NCBI GenBank assembly: GCA_029204225.1
Contig: MU832217.1
Location: forward strand, 1 to 64,000
DNA length: 64,000 nt
DNA from: Diphasiastrum complanatum
Taxonomy: Eukaryota; Streptophyta; Lycopodiopsida; Lycopodiales; Lycopodiaceae
Direction of reading: 5' to 3'
Shown here: positions 1-11,860 of the stretch, in pieces
Layout: each line of letters opens with the position of its first letter
How positions within the stretch are numbered: position 1 is the stretch's first letter
The notes under the pieces: model-generated
Told to the model about the DNA's origin: nothing
The model's database searches: none
Seen by the model: the letters and a program-made list of their open reading frames with translations, nothing else
Program-made: the position numbers and the translations under genes

Positions 1-188
1 AGCCACTTGCAAACATCTGGAAATTTTTGGGTAGGCCATTCATTGATGTGTGAACAAGCTCTACATCCCTTATTGGTTCACCAATAGTAGTCAACTGGTC
101 GCAACTCCTTAGTTCGCATGAAATAGGACCCTATCCCCTCATTTTCCTCCATGCAAACACCTATCAATTTGGTCATCAAAAACATCAT

Positions 189-488
189 TCATGAGGGGTT
201 TGTCGCTTGAAATTGTGTTCTGAGTGCCTCCCAAGTGCCTCTTGCAGTCACAGCTTCACTAATATGAGCAATGACATGGTCCTTTATGGCCAAGTTGATC
301 AATGATAAGGCCTTTTGTGCCCTTTTATCAAACGAGCGAATATCCTCTTGAGTGTGTATTTGGGCATTGCAGTTTCCACCCCAATGATGATGTCCCACAA
401 CTCCTTGTCCATCAAGTAGGATACTCTTCATTTTGAATTTCCAAATGCTATAATTGACCACCCCATCCAATTTACTGGCTTCCCCCAA
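189..488 (-). pseudogene. Ty1/copia Gag fragment (UBN2/DUF4219-like)
   Basis: This open frame of about 99 codons resembles the N-terminal part of copia-type Gag. It has a KLDGVVNYSIWKFKMKSILL segment matching the usual copia Gag start (L..NY..W...M...L), then an aliphatic helix region with KALSLINLAIKDHV and a TWEALRTQF motif typical of UBN2-type Gag. Gag would coat the retrotransposon RNA. The frame stops at a truncated end (about a third of a normal Gag), with no CCHC knuckle and no linked protease, so it is a remnant. A copia RT/RNase H fragment lies 1.2 kb away on the same strand, but it sits upstream of this Gag in transcription order. The two are therefore not one intact element. Family assignment is fairly sure; activity is unlikely. 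Confidence 0.75.
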
Positions 489-1693
489 GCATAGATTTCC
501 CTAATCCTACCATCATGCCAAAATTTGCTCCTATAATGCCTTAATGAGGCCAAATGATAAGCTTATAAAGCAATTAGGAGCCTCAAAAGTCAACTTAAAA
601 GATTAATCAAAAAATTTCAGGCCCTCTTGCCGCTTGGCCTAACTCACCAAAATCGGTGCAATTTTAGCTAATCGCTCCAATGTGGGATCACCAACTACTT
701 GATTGTATGGTTTGCCCTCTAATACACTTTCTCCCCATGATTCAGCGATCACTTTGTTCGGGAGAATTTGTACTTACCAGGTACAGTCACCCTTAATTTG
801 GAGGATTTTACTTTTTGGGTGGCCTCAAATGAAGTAATTGACCAAAATTTATGGGCCTCTAGAAAAAATACATTATCTCTTCACTTTGAAGGATCTAAAC
901 TTCAGGGCCCCTTTCACGATGAAAATTTTTAATGAAGTTGAAGGGCACTCCACCCTTCGGGCTCGTTCAAACGAAGAGTGGTGATTGCTCTTGAAGATCC
1001 AATGGTTGTTTTGGGATCCATGACCCTCCTTTGTCCTCCACCATGCGATTTATACCATTGATTCTAATGCACCTTGATTCGACAGTCCATAGAGTGTTTG
1101 CAGGCTAACCCTTTCTCTTGCAACCACTAAAGGTGTAGACACACTACTATTCTCTATGGGTGTGCATACACTACTCGTCTCGTGAAGATCCTTCTATTTT
1201 TCTCTCTCTCCTCCCTTCAAACCCTCAAGGTTTCAGCTATGGTTGAGAGATGAATCTCCTCCAACACACTTCACAACCCATGGCCGCCCACAGCCTCTTG
1301 GAGGTTGTTGTGACCTACTAGCGCGCCCAATTACAACTTTTTACAGCTTTACAAAAGGCTCTGTGGAGAGAGAAATCTAGCACTCTTCCTATTAAAACCT
1401 CGGTTGTGATACGAAAGAGATTTCTTGGGCTTTGCTCTAAATTTCTTTGAGCTACATCTTGCAAATAACCATTTAATAGAGGTTGCCCTATAGCTAGGAT
1501 TGTAGTTGGATTGATGACATATTAGTCAGTGCATAATCGGCCATAAACAACCTACTTTTCTCAGCCGCACATGCTTACTCAAACAAGCTCAAAATCTCAA
1601 CAATTTCTCAGTTTTACAACAAGTCAAGCCTATGCATAGCTTACATTGAGAATATCGATTCTTCAACACATATTGACTGATTTGCTTGCTTGA
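489..1693. other. Non-coding, probably degenerate copia LTR/leader
   Basis: I see no protein-coding signal here. It sits just upstream (in minus-strand terms) of the copia Gag fragment, where a 5' LTR and leader would be expected. A weak primer-site-like string (TGGTATAAATCG) occurs on the minus strand near 1050, but it matches the plant copia primer site poorly. No LTR boundaries could be set. Confidence 0.3.
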
Positions 1694-2110
1694 CTAACCA
1701 TAAACAGTTTTTCGAATTCTTATAGAATTTGGCTCCAAGCTAACCTCTGACTGCTTCCAATATATCTTAATCAATACTCTCTTCCCTAGCTTCCAATGTT
1801 TCATATTAAGATCATGCATGAATTGACTTAATCTACAAATACAATAGCTTGAATCTGGTCTTGTGATGGTTAGATATATGAGTGATCCAACTAGTTTCCT
1901 ATAGAGAGTAATGTCCTCAAAGGATCTTTCATTACCTCTTATAGTTAGCTTTACATTTGATTTCATAGGTGTAGAAACAAAATTAGAATCATCCATACAA
2001 AATCTTTTGAGAATAAAATCAGCATATTTCTCTTGAAAAATAAAAGTAGTTTGAAAAGTCCTAATTACTTCTATTCCTATGATATATAGTGCAAATGACC
2101 AAGATCATTA
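1694..2110 (-). pseudogene. Ty1/copia reverse transcriptase C-terminus/RNase H junction
   Basis: Minus-strand translation gives the characteristic end of copia RT. A GIEVIRTFQTTFIFQEKYA stretch precedes a KRF.MDDSN..STPMK motif, the conserved copia L.RF.M....V.TPM signature. It is followed by LYRKLVGSLIYLTITRPD, the equivalent of the universal Y...VGSL.YL..TRPD block. The homology starts in another frame near 2070-2110, so at least one frameshift is present. Only about 130 codons remain of a polyprotein that is normally over 1000 residues. It is a decayed, truncated pol fragment. Confidence 0.85.
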
Positions 2111-2660
2111 TAACGATTGCTAAGTGAAGATCTTCAAGAATCTTGTCACATGCAAATCAAAAGGACACCTACGGAGCATAAACCACTCAACCACCATGAA
2201 GAGGCTAGTCAATACCCTAACCCTTCACCCCCAAGCCACAGTGAATGAATACAAGAGAGGAGAGGAAACCTGGCTCAAGAATCTAAAATTCCAATAGGGA
2301 GGTGGGTGAGGTTCCATGGTGATTATTCTCTCCAAGAGGAGAGAATATTTCCCTTAGGACTCCCATGCAACCTATATTAAGCTATTGACCTCCTATTCTT
2401 CCATTATAGCAGTCAATCACCATGCAAGTGCTCCTATGTCCAATTATAGGTCTGGGCCCTCATATGATTATTAATTACTTGTAACGACCACGTCCGAGAA
2501 TGACGTAGCATAACTAATAACCACATACAACTGGAGTGGTCGGCTATCCACGTCAGGAATTATTCCGATTCCCTTGTACAGGACATGGACATCCGTCACC
2601 TTCATGTAAACATAATTTTAACCGATTTATATGAAACATTGGGTGAGCTGTAGTCTTGCC
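2111..2660. other. No gene recognised
   Basis: AT-rich non-coding DNA between the copia and gypsy fragments. A TGTAACGACC string near 2480 resembles an LTR edge, but no second copy exists in the window to confirm it. Confidence 0.3.
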
Positions 2661-3005
2661 CTAAAGATTTAGTTTGTAAGCTAAAGAACCAATTTTCTTT
2701 ATAATCTGAAACGGTCCACAATATTTGGTAGACAAGTTATAATGCTTCCCCGTATGCATAGTCTTAGAATCCTTAGGTATTCTAAGATATACCCAATCAT
2801 CAACTTTAAAATCTCTAAGAGACCTCTTAAGATCGGCATAGTGCTTAGCCCTATCTTGAGCACTCCAAATACAATGATGGGCCACTTGCAACATTTCACG
2901 CATATCATGCAAGAAGTCTGCAACTTTCTGGATCTTAATAGACTTCGTCTCCACATTTACTGGAGATCTAGGGATCAATGGAAATCTGGGTGAATGAATG
3001 TTCAT
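2661..3005 (-). pseudogene. Ty3/gypsy integrase C-terminal domain fragment
   Basis: The minus-strand frame encodes the region after the integrase core. A helical VADFLHDMREMLQVAHHC..AQDRAKHYAD segment is followed by F.V.DWVYLRIP and by YCGPFQIIKKIGSLAYKLNL. The last block is the classic gypsy G.V.L...(S)(L)KY.GPF.I..KIG..AY.L.LP signature. The reading frame ends right after this motif. On its upstream side it joins the RNase H/VADALSR region of the same strand within about 60 bases. The zinc-binding domain and catalytic DDE core of integrase have therefore been deleted. Confidence 0.85.
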
Positions 3006-3860
3006 TTAGTTCACCAATCCGACTAAGCGCATCCGCAACTTGGTTACAGCTGCCCTTGACATATCAATTCTCATGATCATATTCCTACATACGCTCAGCC
3101 CAGGGAGCTTTACGACCCCTCAGATCGTTCTGATTACAAAAGTACTTTAGAGGCTGGTGATCTGTATACACTATAAATTGACTACCATAAAGGTAATGCC
3201 TCCAAGTTTTAAGTGCATGTATCATAGCAAATAGCTCCTTCTCCTGAGTTGTGTAATGCAATTGAGGCCCTGTGAGTTTCTTGCTTTCAAATGCTATTGG
3301 CCTATCGGCCTGTAGAAGAACAGCTCTTATCACTGAATCACTTGCGTCCATTCTCATGACGTAAGGTATATTAGGATTTGCGATATGTTAAACTAGAGTC
3401 AAAGCAACCATTTGCTTGAGTTTCTCAAAGCATTGGTTCAATTCATCATTCCACTCAATAGGCGGACTAGATTGACCTCTCTTTTTCTTTTCTTAACTCT
3501 GCCTTTAGTCAAATTATTTAAGGGTGCTGCTACCTTTGCATAATCTTCAATTGACTTATGAAAGAAAATTGTAAAATCGAGAAAAGATTTAACTTCTCTA
3601 ACCGTCTTTGGTATTGGCCACTCAAGCATTGTCTTGACCTTACTCTCATCAATCTTCAACCCACTACGAGTGATCTTATGACCGAGGTACAATAACTCAT
3701 GCTTAAAGAACTCACATTTAGATTCTTTAGCAAACAGTTTCTCTCATCTGAGAATATCTGAAACAGTCTTAAGATGACTCAAATGCTCCTTAAGTGTCCT
3801 ACTGTAGATGAGAATGTCATCTAAGAATACAACCACACACTTTTCTAGATGTGGACGAAA
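3006..3860 (-). pseudogene. Ty3/gypsy reverse transcriptase (3' part) and RNase H
   Basis: On the minus strand the sequence starts inside RT with FLDDILIYS (the gypsy [FY]xDD catalytic motif) and KEHLSHLKTV. It continues through YLGHKITRSGLKIDESKV and the connection segment (WPIPKTVREVKSFL). RNase H follows, with MRMDASDSVIRAVLLQ, a conserved YTTQEKELFAMIHALKTWRHYL helix and VYTDHQPLKYF. The tail reads NQVADALSR, the normal gypsy linker to integrase. The lineage is chromovirus/CRM-like in general layout, but I cannot place it further. The 5' half of RT is missing (truncated at about 3850) and several frames are used, so it is a pseudogene of the same element as the integrase fragment at 2661-3005. 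Confidence 0.88.
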
Positions 3861-4784
3861 AAGAATACACGATTTTTTGATGTTTTGAGCCCTCTAATGG
3901 TGTCCAATCCTAACCAAACTTCATGAAAGCCTTAGGACAGCTTCATTACACCTTTGAAAACATGCATACAAAATATTGGCTAAGAATTTTGAGATCTACC
4001 ACAAAATTAGTCCAAAAATCATCAAAAAAACCATGTTCTTTTGACCAATTTTGACCAAAATTTGTGGGTTAAATCCACAAATAAGTGCAATCTGATTCTT
4101 ATCCCTATAAATCCATTAAATACAAGCATTGTAAGTTTTGATTTTAGCCAAAGATAAATTCTATACCCCATTTTTTGGCCCAAAATGACTATGTAGTCAT
4201 CCTTTTGACTATTCTACATCATGCAATCATTAGATCCAATCATTAATGACTGTAAAACAGAAAGCAAAATCTGGAAAATATACTACATCAATACCTATGA
4301 TCAATTCCAAGCAAAAAACTTGAATTCTAGGTGAAAAATTCACTAAAACCATCAAAAATCCTTTAATTTCCATCAAAAATTTTGGAGAAAATCCATAATC
4401 ATGATCATTAGGCTGAAAGTACACTAAGGATCTAAGAAACCACCTACTTGGATATAAATTCCACCACCTGGAAGCAAAAGCAAAGAGATCCACCAAAAAG
4501 GCTGCAAAAACTCCAAGATCCTCAAGCCCCACCTCCTGATTGATATGATCCAAGCTTTGGTACCACTATAAAAATACGAATAAAAAGACATGATCATTCA
4601 ATCTGAATAATCCAAGTTTGGTCATAACAGGCAGTGGCAACAACAAGAAGAGGAAATACTTTCCAAGTAAAGGCAATGAGGGACAAGGCAGCGGTGGAAA
4701 AGGGGATCTTCCTATCAAAAAACTAAATTTTTACCGTGATTGATCCATGTGCAGGAAGAAATAGAAGAAATAAGAGTACTGGGG
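3861..4784. other. No gene recognised
   Basis: AT-rich, with repeated TTTTGACCAAAATTT-like strings around 4030-4080. On the minus strand near 4550-4575 the string TGGTACCAAAGC resembles a copia primer site, and an open frame of 107 codons follows it, but I recognise no domain. This could be a relict LTR/leader. Confidence 0.25.
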
Positions 4785-6470
4785 GTTAGTGCGATTGGTA
4801 GACGACAACTTGTGGTTAGAAAAGACAAAGGGAAGATGTTTTTGCATTTATGGTATTAAAATAGATGCTTTGAGAGTCTTAATGTTAAGAAACTTTACTC
4901 TGATACTTTACTTCATATATTTGGTCATACTGATGATATCTTTGAGCAAATTGTGTTTGGTTAGATTTATTTTTCCCACTTGAAGCAAGAATGGTACAAG
5001 CCCTTTCATGTCTTTTGCGATTTCAATATTGATGATATTCCTCGTATTTGTTTGAATACTAAACGCTTTAAATGGTTTATCAATGAAAATTTTGGACATG
5101 TGATTTCTATGGATCCTGAAATTATTAGTGACAAGGTTTTAAGAATGTGCATAAACTTTGCTAGAAGTCTGGCTTTACAAAGACTATCTAGTCATGCTTT
5201 GCCCCTTTTCCTAAGGAAGGTTGCAATACCATTAATAATGCTATGGTAATTATTAAACATACCTTTTCGGATATCATACCTGATTATATGATAGGGAAAG
5301 AATAATTACCTTTTCTACTCTGTACCTTTAAGGCACATAAAAACACTTTCAGATGGATTACAAATGCACATGACTGCTACTTTTCTAAGGTGGCCACATT
5401 CCTCTCTGGAGCTCTTGGTATTCTGTTGCCTCTCCTCATGGAGGGTGCAGGCCTTAAGGCACATCATACCAGAGTTACCTAAATGTGGATACCAATCTAT
5501 TTTGGCAGTGCAACTCATCCACTAAATTTTACCTTAATGTTCCTAGTAAAATTACTGCTATGAGATCTACTGATATCTCTAAATGCTATGAAAATATCCA
5601 TCTAAATGGCCTGGATGGGCTAAAAACTGTCATACATAAAATGATACTATATGCATTCAAATTTTGCAAGAACGATAATCTTGCATATAAATGGAAAACT
5701 GACAGTGGGAAATTCAAATGGAAATGGATAAACAAACCCAATAATAAATGGACAACCATGGATAGATTACTACTCTGCCAGTGGAATGATTTATTGATTG
5801 ATAATTGCATTGTGAGACTAGGAAATAGGACTTGAAACAAGTTTGTGATATTCCTATGGGCTTTGCTTGTTCACCCTCTTGGTGTAATCGGTATTTGTCA
5901 TTTTATGAATTAGGTTTTATGAAGAGACTTGCCAAACTTGGCAAAACAGAATACTTACGTGCTTTCAAATATACCTTTCGGTATATTGATGACATCTGTT
6001 TTATCAACAATCTAGATGCTATGATATTTTTGGATAAAGAGCAGCCACGTACGATTGATAATGCTAAATGATCTACCCTTTGGAATATTTGACCATTAAA
6101 GATGAGGGTATTTGTGATAATTTGGTTAACTTTTTGTGTATTACTACTACCTTTGATTCTGTTTCAAGTAACTTTCATATGAAAAAGTTTGATAAAAGAA
6201 AGGAACTTCTTTTTTCTTTTTTCTAGTATATCCACTTAACATCCAATAGACAGATCTTTATCTCTTATAAAATTATTATTTCTCAGATTGTTGTTGCAAT
6301 GTATTGCTGTAGGAGGCTTTTATTAATGAAGTCAAAAACATCGTTATTACATTTCAAAAGAATGGATTTATGATAGGGAAGTTGTACGAGATCACCAACA
6401 ATATATTCTTACACAATATGTTCCCTGGACTGATGTTTACATTACCAACAAATGTTGATTTTCTTTTGGT
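4785..6470 (+). pseudogene. Penelope-like reverse transcriptase, copy A (degenerate)
   Basis: Joined over several frames, the region encodes an RT of the PLE/telomerase branch. In order: a region around WYKPFHVFCDFNIDDIP (4985-5060); LPFLLCTFKAHKNTFRWI (about 5305-5360, equivalent to the PLE 'K.HK...R.I' block); palm motif A STDISKCYENI (Asp at 5572-5574); motif B IPMGFACSPSWCN (from 5849); motif C YIDD (5982-5993); and a thumb region with IYPLEYL and KFDKRKELLF. Telomerase RT and Ty-type RTs do not fit motif C with this spacing. A conserved Trp codon is TGA at 5833-5835, and there are several frameshifts, so it is dead. No GIY-YIG endonuclease is visible downstream; an N-terminal one, as in Chlamys/Naiad PLEs, was not recognised. 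A second copy lies at 51606-52704. The RT call is firm; the PLE subclass is inferred. Confidence 0.75.
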
Positions 6471-6508
6471 GGGCAGTTAGCACTCCATCTCAGGGGTGCT
6501 AACTGCCC
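6471..6508 (+). other. 3' terminal hairpin of PLE copy A
   Basis: A perfect 13-bp inverted repeat (GGGCAGTTAGCAC / GTGCTAACTGCCC) with a 12-nt loop lies just after the RT. It is followed by TTGAGATACC..ACGGTTGGTGGG and then the CT tract. The same hairpin, with one bulged base, follows the second RT at 52705. This suggests a conserved RNA structure at the element's 3' end, perhaps an RT recognition site. The role is inferred. Confidence 0.75.
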
Positions 6509-6536
6509 CTTGAGATACCTTGGGTACGGTTGGTGG

Positions 6537-6998
<462 letters not shown>

Positions 6999-7078
<80 letters not shown>
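6999..7078 (+). repeat. (CT)n tract, about 40 units
   Basis: Pure CT array directly downstream of the conserved spacer and upstream of the leader unit. Confidence 0.99.
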
Positions 7079-7080
<2 letters not shown>

Positions 7081-8779
7081 GTTGTGCATCTCCTACTGTG
7101 ACCTGCCACAACGTGAATGATAGCTGCCTGTGAAGGATATCTGAAGGTGTGAAGTAAACTACAAAGAAAGGTAAGGGTATGAACAATCATGAGGTGTAGT
7201 AGCCTTTCAAATACAAAAGGTTTTTGCATACTTGATATGCATTTGTTTAGAAGCTTACATAACATATGATAATGCTATGATTGAACAACATTCTAGATTC
7301 AGAATACACATTTGAATTGGTTACATTTGGACGCTGCCTCAAAAGCGGATTTGTAGCAAAATCGTAGGTATGCCACTTAGACTCAGTGCTAGTGAATCAT
7401 CGCTGACAGCGAACCCTTTCATATTGTTTTATCGCTATTAGATACCTTCCAAGGAATGTATTGATTGGCATGTCATGTGGAATGATGGCCAACAACTTAC
7501 CTATGGCTAGATCAATGAGATTTTATAGAAGGTTTTCATGTATACTCAATGGTATAATGAGCAATGATGGCACCATTCATAACTATCAACTGACCGCATA
7601 TCTGAATCGCGATGAATTGCATTGCTAGCTTCTGATTTCTGAGAAAATCACGCGCTTATGGCTTGCATGAGTTGGTTTCATATTGAATATACTTATTCTA
7701 TGCATAAGTAATGCGGCTGGCCGCCCTACAAATGTGCTGACTGCCTCACTGATGATCTTTGATAATGATAAGTATTGAGCATATGATAATGGTAATAGAC
7801 GTGTATGAATGTACAAGTAATATCACTACATGCGATAGCATATAGCTATAACTGCTAACGCTTCTATGAAGCACTGATGATAATGATAACTATGAGCACT
7901 ATGATAAATGATTGCAACTAATGCCTTTATCGTTTGCTGGAAATTCAAGTAAGGTGATGATATACTATTATGACGTGATAGTACTTTAAACCTCTTCTGA
8001 TAAGTTACGATTGACTGATTCATTTATTGTTTTGGAAACGTGATGGGGATTATAAGAATGCTACACATGCGTTAACCTGGTTCTTTCGGTTTGAATACAT
8101 TAGAACATAAGGAGGATATTGTTTTAGCTAAGGAAGATGGGTAGCTCACTGGAAATGTCGTCATCTCATATCCAGGTACGAATCCATATTTTGACACCAA
8201 CGTAATGTGTTGGAATCTTTAAAAATGCACATACAACGCAGCGTAGACGTCTAGACATGGTAAGAATGATTGGTCATATGTATGTGATCTCTACAGGCTT
8301 GCATTTCTTACTCTTGTCATATGAGGGTTGAGTGGAATATGATATATTGAAGGCATGAAGGTATAAAACGAAAAATCACAAGTGAAGGTGGGTTATATTG
8401 CTGGTTTTTGGGTCTGACTATGGTAGGCTTGTATCGCATGGATTTTCCCAAGCCACAAGGTGCTTAGACTCCTTACTACCTTCCTAGGACATCTTTGGGG
8501 CTAGCATGGCACAGATCTGCCCTAGTACCTAGCACTGATGCTAAAGTCATGACTTGTTTTACTTGTGCATTTGAAATACTAGCTTCTTACATGATAAAAG
8601 GTTTTTTAGAAGAAAAAAAATACATTCTCCTATCCCTTATGTTGATAAGTTTGGCTCTTGCCCTGATATGATTCGTAAAAAGGGAAGAGTGTATTACTAA
8701 GCATAAATTGCATGATAGGGAAGATTGGACATATCATTTGAAGTTTGCAGTGTTGTTGATAAAGTAGCAAATCTTGTTT
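7079..8779 (+). mobile_element. PLE leader unit 1 (non-coding)
   Basis: No open frame of note. The unit resembles other leader copies (52819-54949, minus-strand 24095-24678, and the end of the window). About 290 bases after the CT tract it has AGGTATG, like a splice donor (7366). This is followed by the self-complementary TCGCTGACAGCGA (7400-7412), then a long AT-rich stretch. GGATTTTCCCAAGCC and CAGATCTGCCCTAG strings at 8430-8530 resemble the GGATTTGCCCA strings of the 53.7-54.9 kb unit. It is likely a 5'-UTR/intron-like leader. Confidence 0.5.
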
Positions 8780-9035
8780 CAGACATGGATAACAACTAAT
8801 GCTCAACTATGACACATGTCTTCCTCACGTAACTAACTCGCATGGTTTTGTTTTGCGGGATGGTGGCAGGTAACAACTAGGTGTCCTAAAACTTGCTTTG
8901 CTTTATGGTACTCTGTACAGTAAGACTTTATGCAGCTTATTTTTACTTGTTATGCTATAAATTGCCTTGTTCAAAGGGTTTGGTCTTGACTTGTCACGAG
9001 GGACTATGAAATTTTGTTACTCTCTCTCATGAATG
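8780..9035 (+). repeat. Leader 3' module (beta), copy 1
   Basis: A conserved block of about 250 bases contains CTTCCTCAC, GGGATGGTGGCAGGTAAC, CCTAAAACTTGCTTTGCTTT, TGCTATAAA and GGTTTGGTCTTGACTTG, ending GGGACTATGAAATTTTG then CTCTCTC. Full copies occur at 17880, 54950 and (inverted) 62551, with a 3' scrap at 29518-29548 on the minus strand. All end against CT/GA sequence. It is non-coding. It could be a promoter-proximal module or the end of the leader intron. Confidence 0.75.
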
Positions 9036-9843
9036 GTACCCAATTTTAATGTGCTCTACTTGGAATCATATCTTTGCGGGGTATATGGCCCTTTAGGTTT
9101 TATTTCTATGGTGGGAAATTTAAAAAATAAAAATAAAAATCTCCACTTGCATTGGTAGCAATTTCGATGGTCAAGATCGCCTATATTTCATCCTATGGCC
9201 ACAATTGGTTACTTCTTCTACAAGCTTTCAAAGGGGTCTCACCTATATGAAGGTGGCGTACTTTTCCTCTCACCACTCTCGCTCTCTCTTTTCTCCTTGT
9301 CTTCTTGGCAAAGCAGGCTTGGAGATAGATTGCCCACATTCCAACGACTGGAGAATGATCTACAATACCACCGGTAAGTGGTTTCTACGCTTATATATTC
9401 TTGCTATTAGAATGCTTTAAGCAATGGTATGATCGTGCAAATCGCACTACTCTGATATGCGCTGTAGCGCGACCTATACTGTTGTCTTACATTATCAGTT
9501 GGATGTTCGCTTGAATTAAGCACTAGTACAAGTCGTCTGTCCATCGCTGGTTAGATTGGACCTATGGTGGCTAAATAGCTATGATGCACTGGTATCACAC
9601 CATTACAAATTGTTGTCATCTATTCACAGTTGATGTAGATGGTATTATGCGGTCCATTGCTGGCCAGAAATGATGCCATATGTTCTTTAAGCATATAGTT
9701 ATGTGAAGCACACAGTACATGTAAACTTTCTTGAGGCACACGTTACTGATAATCGCATTAAGCAATTTCAAGAAAGCACATCGCTGCTGTCCAGCAATGA
9801 ACTTGCATCCTGTTTTGGATAATGAATGAGATGCTAATGTGAA
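9036..9843 (+). mobile_element. PLE leader unit 2, 5' part (split by gypsy insertion)
   Basis: Following the short CT end of the first beta module, this stretch has a pyrimidine-rich exon-like segment (9265-9372), a donor-like CCGGTAAGTGG (9371-9381) and the self-complementary GCGCTGTAGCGC (9459-9470). A GCTGGCCAG string follows at about 9660. The unit is cut at 9844 by the gypsy LTR. Its remainder appears to continue after 17040 and ends in a beta module at 17880-18112. No protein was recognised. Confidence 0.5.
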
Positions 9844-10555
9844 TGTAGGTTGATATTCCAAGGAATATTCTAGCCATCCTGCGAAACATCTTTAAAAATA
9901 CAAGTAGGATAGGATTTAAACGTAGAACTTGCCCATCAAGTTTAGGCTTTTGCGGTATCCGTAATAGCTTAAGTTATTTAGTTCTAAGTTTAAACTGCCA
10001 TGGGCACTCCACATAGATATGTAGTTTCCAATTATTTCAAGTTATGTAAAAGTTAGTCACAAAGGTCCATTGGGGGTTTGTCCCATGGCACCAATGTGAT
10101 TCAAAGTTAAGTTAGTCCCATAGTGCCTTTTTGTAAGTGACCACCACTCCAAGTATATATAGGAGTGGAAGAGTCCATTTTCGAGAGAACCTCATTTGCA
10201 ATATAAGTCTATCTTTCTCTCTGAGTGTTCTCCCTTGTGTGGTTTCATATATTGTGTCACTTCGCATTTTGTATTGTATATTATTCATCTGGCAATAGGT
10301 TAAGTTAATCTAGGCCCTCCATTCTCTAGTAGGGTAAGCCTTAGAGGATGAGATTTAGTTTAGGGTTTTATCTTTTAGGTTAAGCCATCATTTGTTAGAA
10401 ACTAAGGAGAGAAAAGAGAGAAGAGTGGATCTTACCCATCAGAATACTCATCCATATCCAAGCTAGTTGGAGAAGCCATAGCGTAGACTAGTTGGGAGAC
10501 TGCCATAGTCATGCTAGTTGGAACCATAGCCGATGTGGATGCTGAAGATCCAACA
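9844..10555 (+). repeat. 5' LTR of gag-only gypsy element
   Basis: The LTR starts TGTAGG and ends CCAACA immediately before the primer site, the usual TG...CA ends (712 bases). A TATATATA box lies at 10154-10161, with a GAGAACC..TTGCAATATAAG region downstream as likely transcript start and R region. Confidence 0.7.
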
Positions 10556-10573
10556 TTGACGCCGTTGTCGCTC
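10556..10573 (+). other. Primer-binding site
   Basis: TTGACGCCGTTGTCGCTC sits directly after the LTR terminal CA. It matches the common plant gypsy primer site TTGGCGCCGTTGCCGGGG with a few changes. Confidence 0.65.
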
Positions 10574-11454
10574 TTTTTGCTCTTACCTCATGCTTTTTGC
10601 TTGATTTCTTGCTTTTGTAGTGTAAAAGTTCTGTTTTGTGTGTTCAAAGCCATGTACGTCTTTATTTAGTTTTTAATCTTTGTTTTTTTTCTGTCCTTTG
10701 TTGCCCAAACATGTTTTTTTTGCAGAACAGCAGATCAAGAAAATAGTTTTATGAGGTTAGATAATATTATTTTAGTGATTCGTTATGGAGCGTTTCTGAA
10801 ATGCTATCAAATTTGATGTCCTTAGGACGTGTGAGTATAATCTGAGTTATTTGCTTCAAAAGATTCCTAGTTCCAAAGGATATGGACTGTACAGGCTGTG
10901 CGGCCATCTTGCTGTCAGTTTCAGGTCATCCTCTAGAGCAATGATTCGGATCACTAACTCAGACATGCTATGAATGACGAAGTTGAGATGATTCTGTTCA
11001 CTTAGTATGGTTATGTAGCTAAATCTGACTCATGCTAGTGTGGTCTGCAGTCAACACGAAATTACATGGACAAAAGAGCTTTTGAGTTCAACTATTTTTA
11101 CCTACAGATGCTCCCTGATCGAATAATCTTTTCTGAGAAAATCTAAAAATCAGCTACTATGTTTTTGCTTAAAGGACTTGGGCTGGAGGCATGTGAGCAA
11201 AGGCTAGGCAACGAAGAAGTGGGAGAGCAAGCAAGGAAGAGCAAATGACAGCAACTTAGGATCAGCCGCCATCTCACATTTTCTTGACAACAAGGGCTCA
11301 TAGACGTTTTTTGAACAAAATCCATTCAGAAGGAGATCGCAACCTATTGTGTTCAGAAGAGCAGCAAGCTCAGGCAGATTCCTAGCATTTGCTCATTCCT
11401 GCCCAGGAAGTATTCGCACCAGGAAGTATGCGCACAGGCAATCTGTAGTTTGTA

Positions 11455-11860
11455 CATCTGAAAGGCACGTTTCCCTGCACCTCTGACACTGCACTTTGAA
11501 TCACTGGACTTGCACGTTTTCCGGGAATGCACATCTGCAAGGCACATTTTCCTCTTGCACAGCTGATCGTTTTCACTCGCACAACTGATTCTGATCATTC
11601 TCGCATAGCTGAATCTCACTCATTCCATCATTCCCACTCGCGCAGCAGGTTTACCCTACTCGCCCAGCCCAAAAATGCTCCCCCATATGCTTTCCATGCA
11701 CTCGCCCAGCCAACAAGCCAATATCCAATCTGAAAGGCACGTATTCTTGCAACTCTGAAACTAGTTTTTCATGAACGCACATCTGAAAGGCACGTATTCC
11801 TGCAATGCAACTCTGAAACTGGTTTTTCAGGGACGCACATCTGAAAGGCACATTTTCCTC
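11455..11860 (+). repeat. Tandem/dispersed repeat, CATCTGAAAGGCACGTATTC type
   Basis: The string CATCTGAAAGGCACRT with following CCTGCAACTCTGAAACTGG recurs at about 11457, 11528, 11727, 11780 and 11838. The last three are nearly contiguous units of roughly 50-62 bases, each ending in a TTTTTCA..GACGCA link. Confidence 0.75.

Noticed and set aside
4789-4983. A Cys-x-Cys (RCFCIYG) near the start of PLE copy A as the linker motif of N-terminal-endonuclease PLEs
   Set aside because: It lies in a different frame from the segment that best continues into the RT, so it is probably chance.
7745-7885. CTGATGA strings as hammerhead ribozyme cores
   Set aside because: No GAAA and flanking stems at the required positions.
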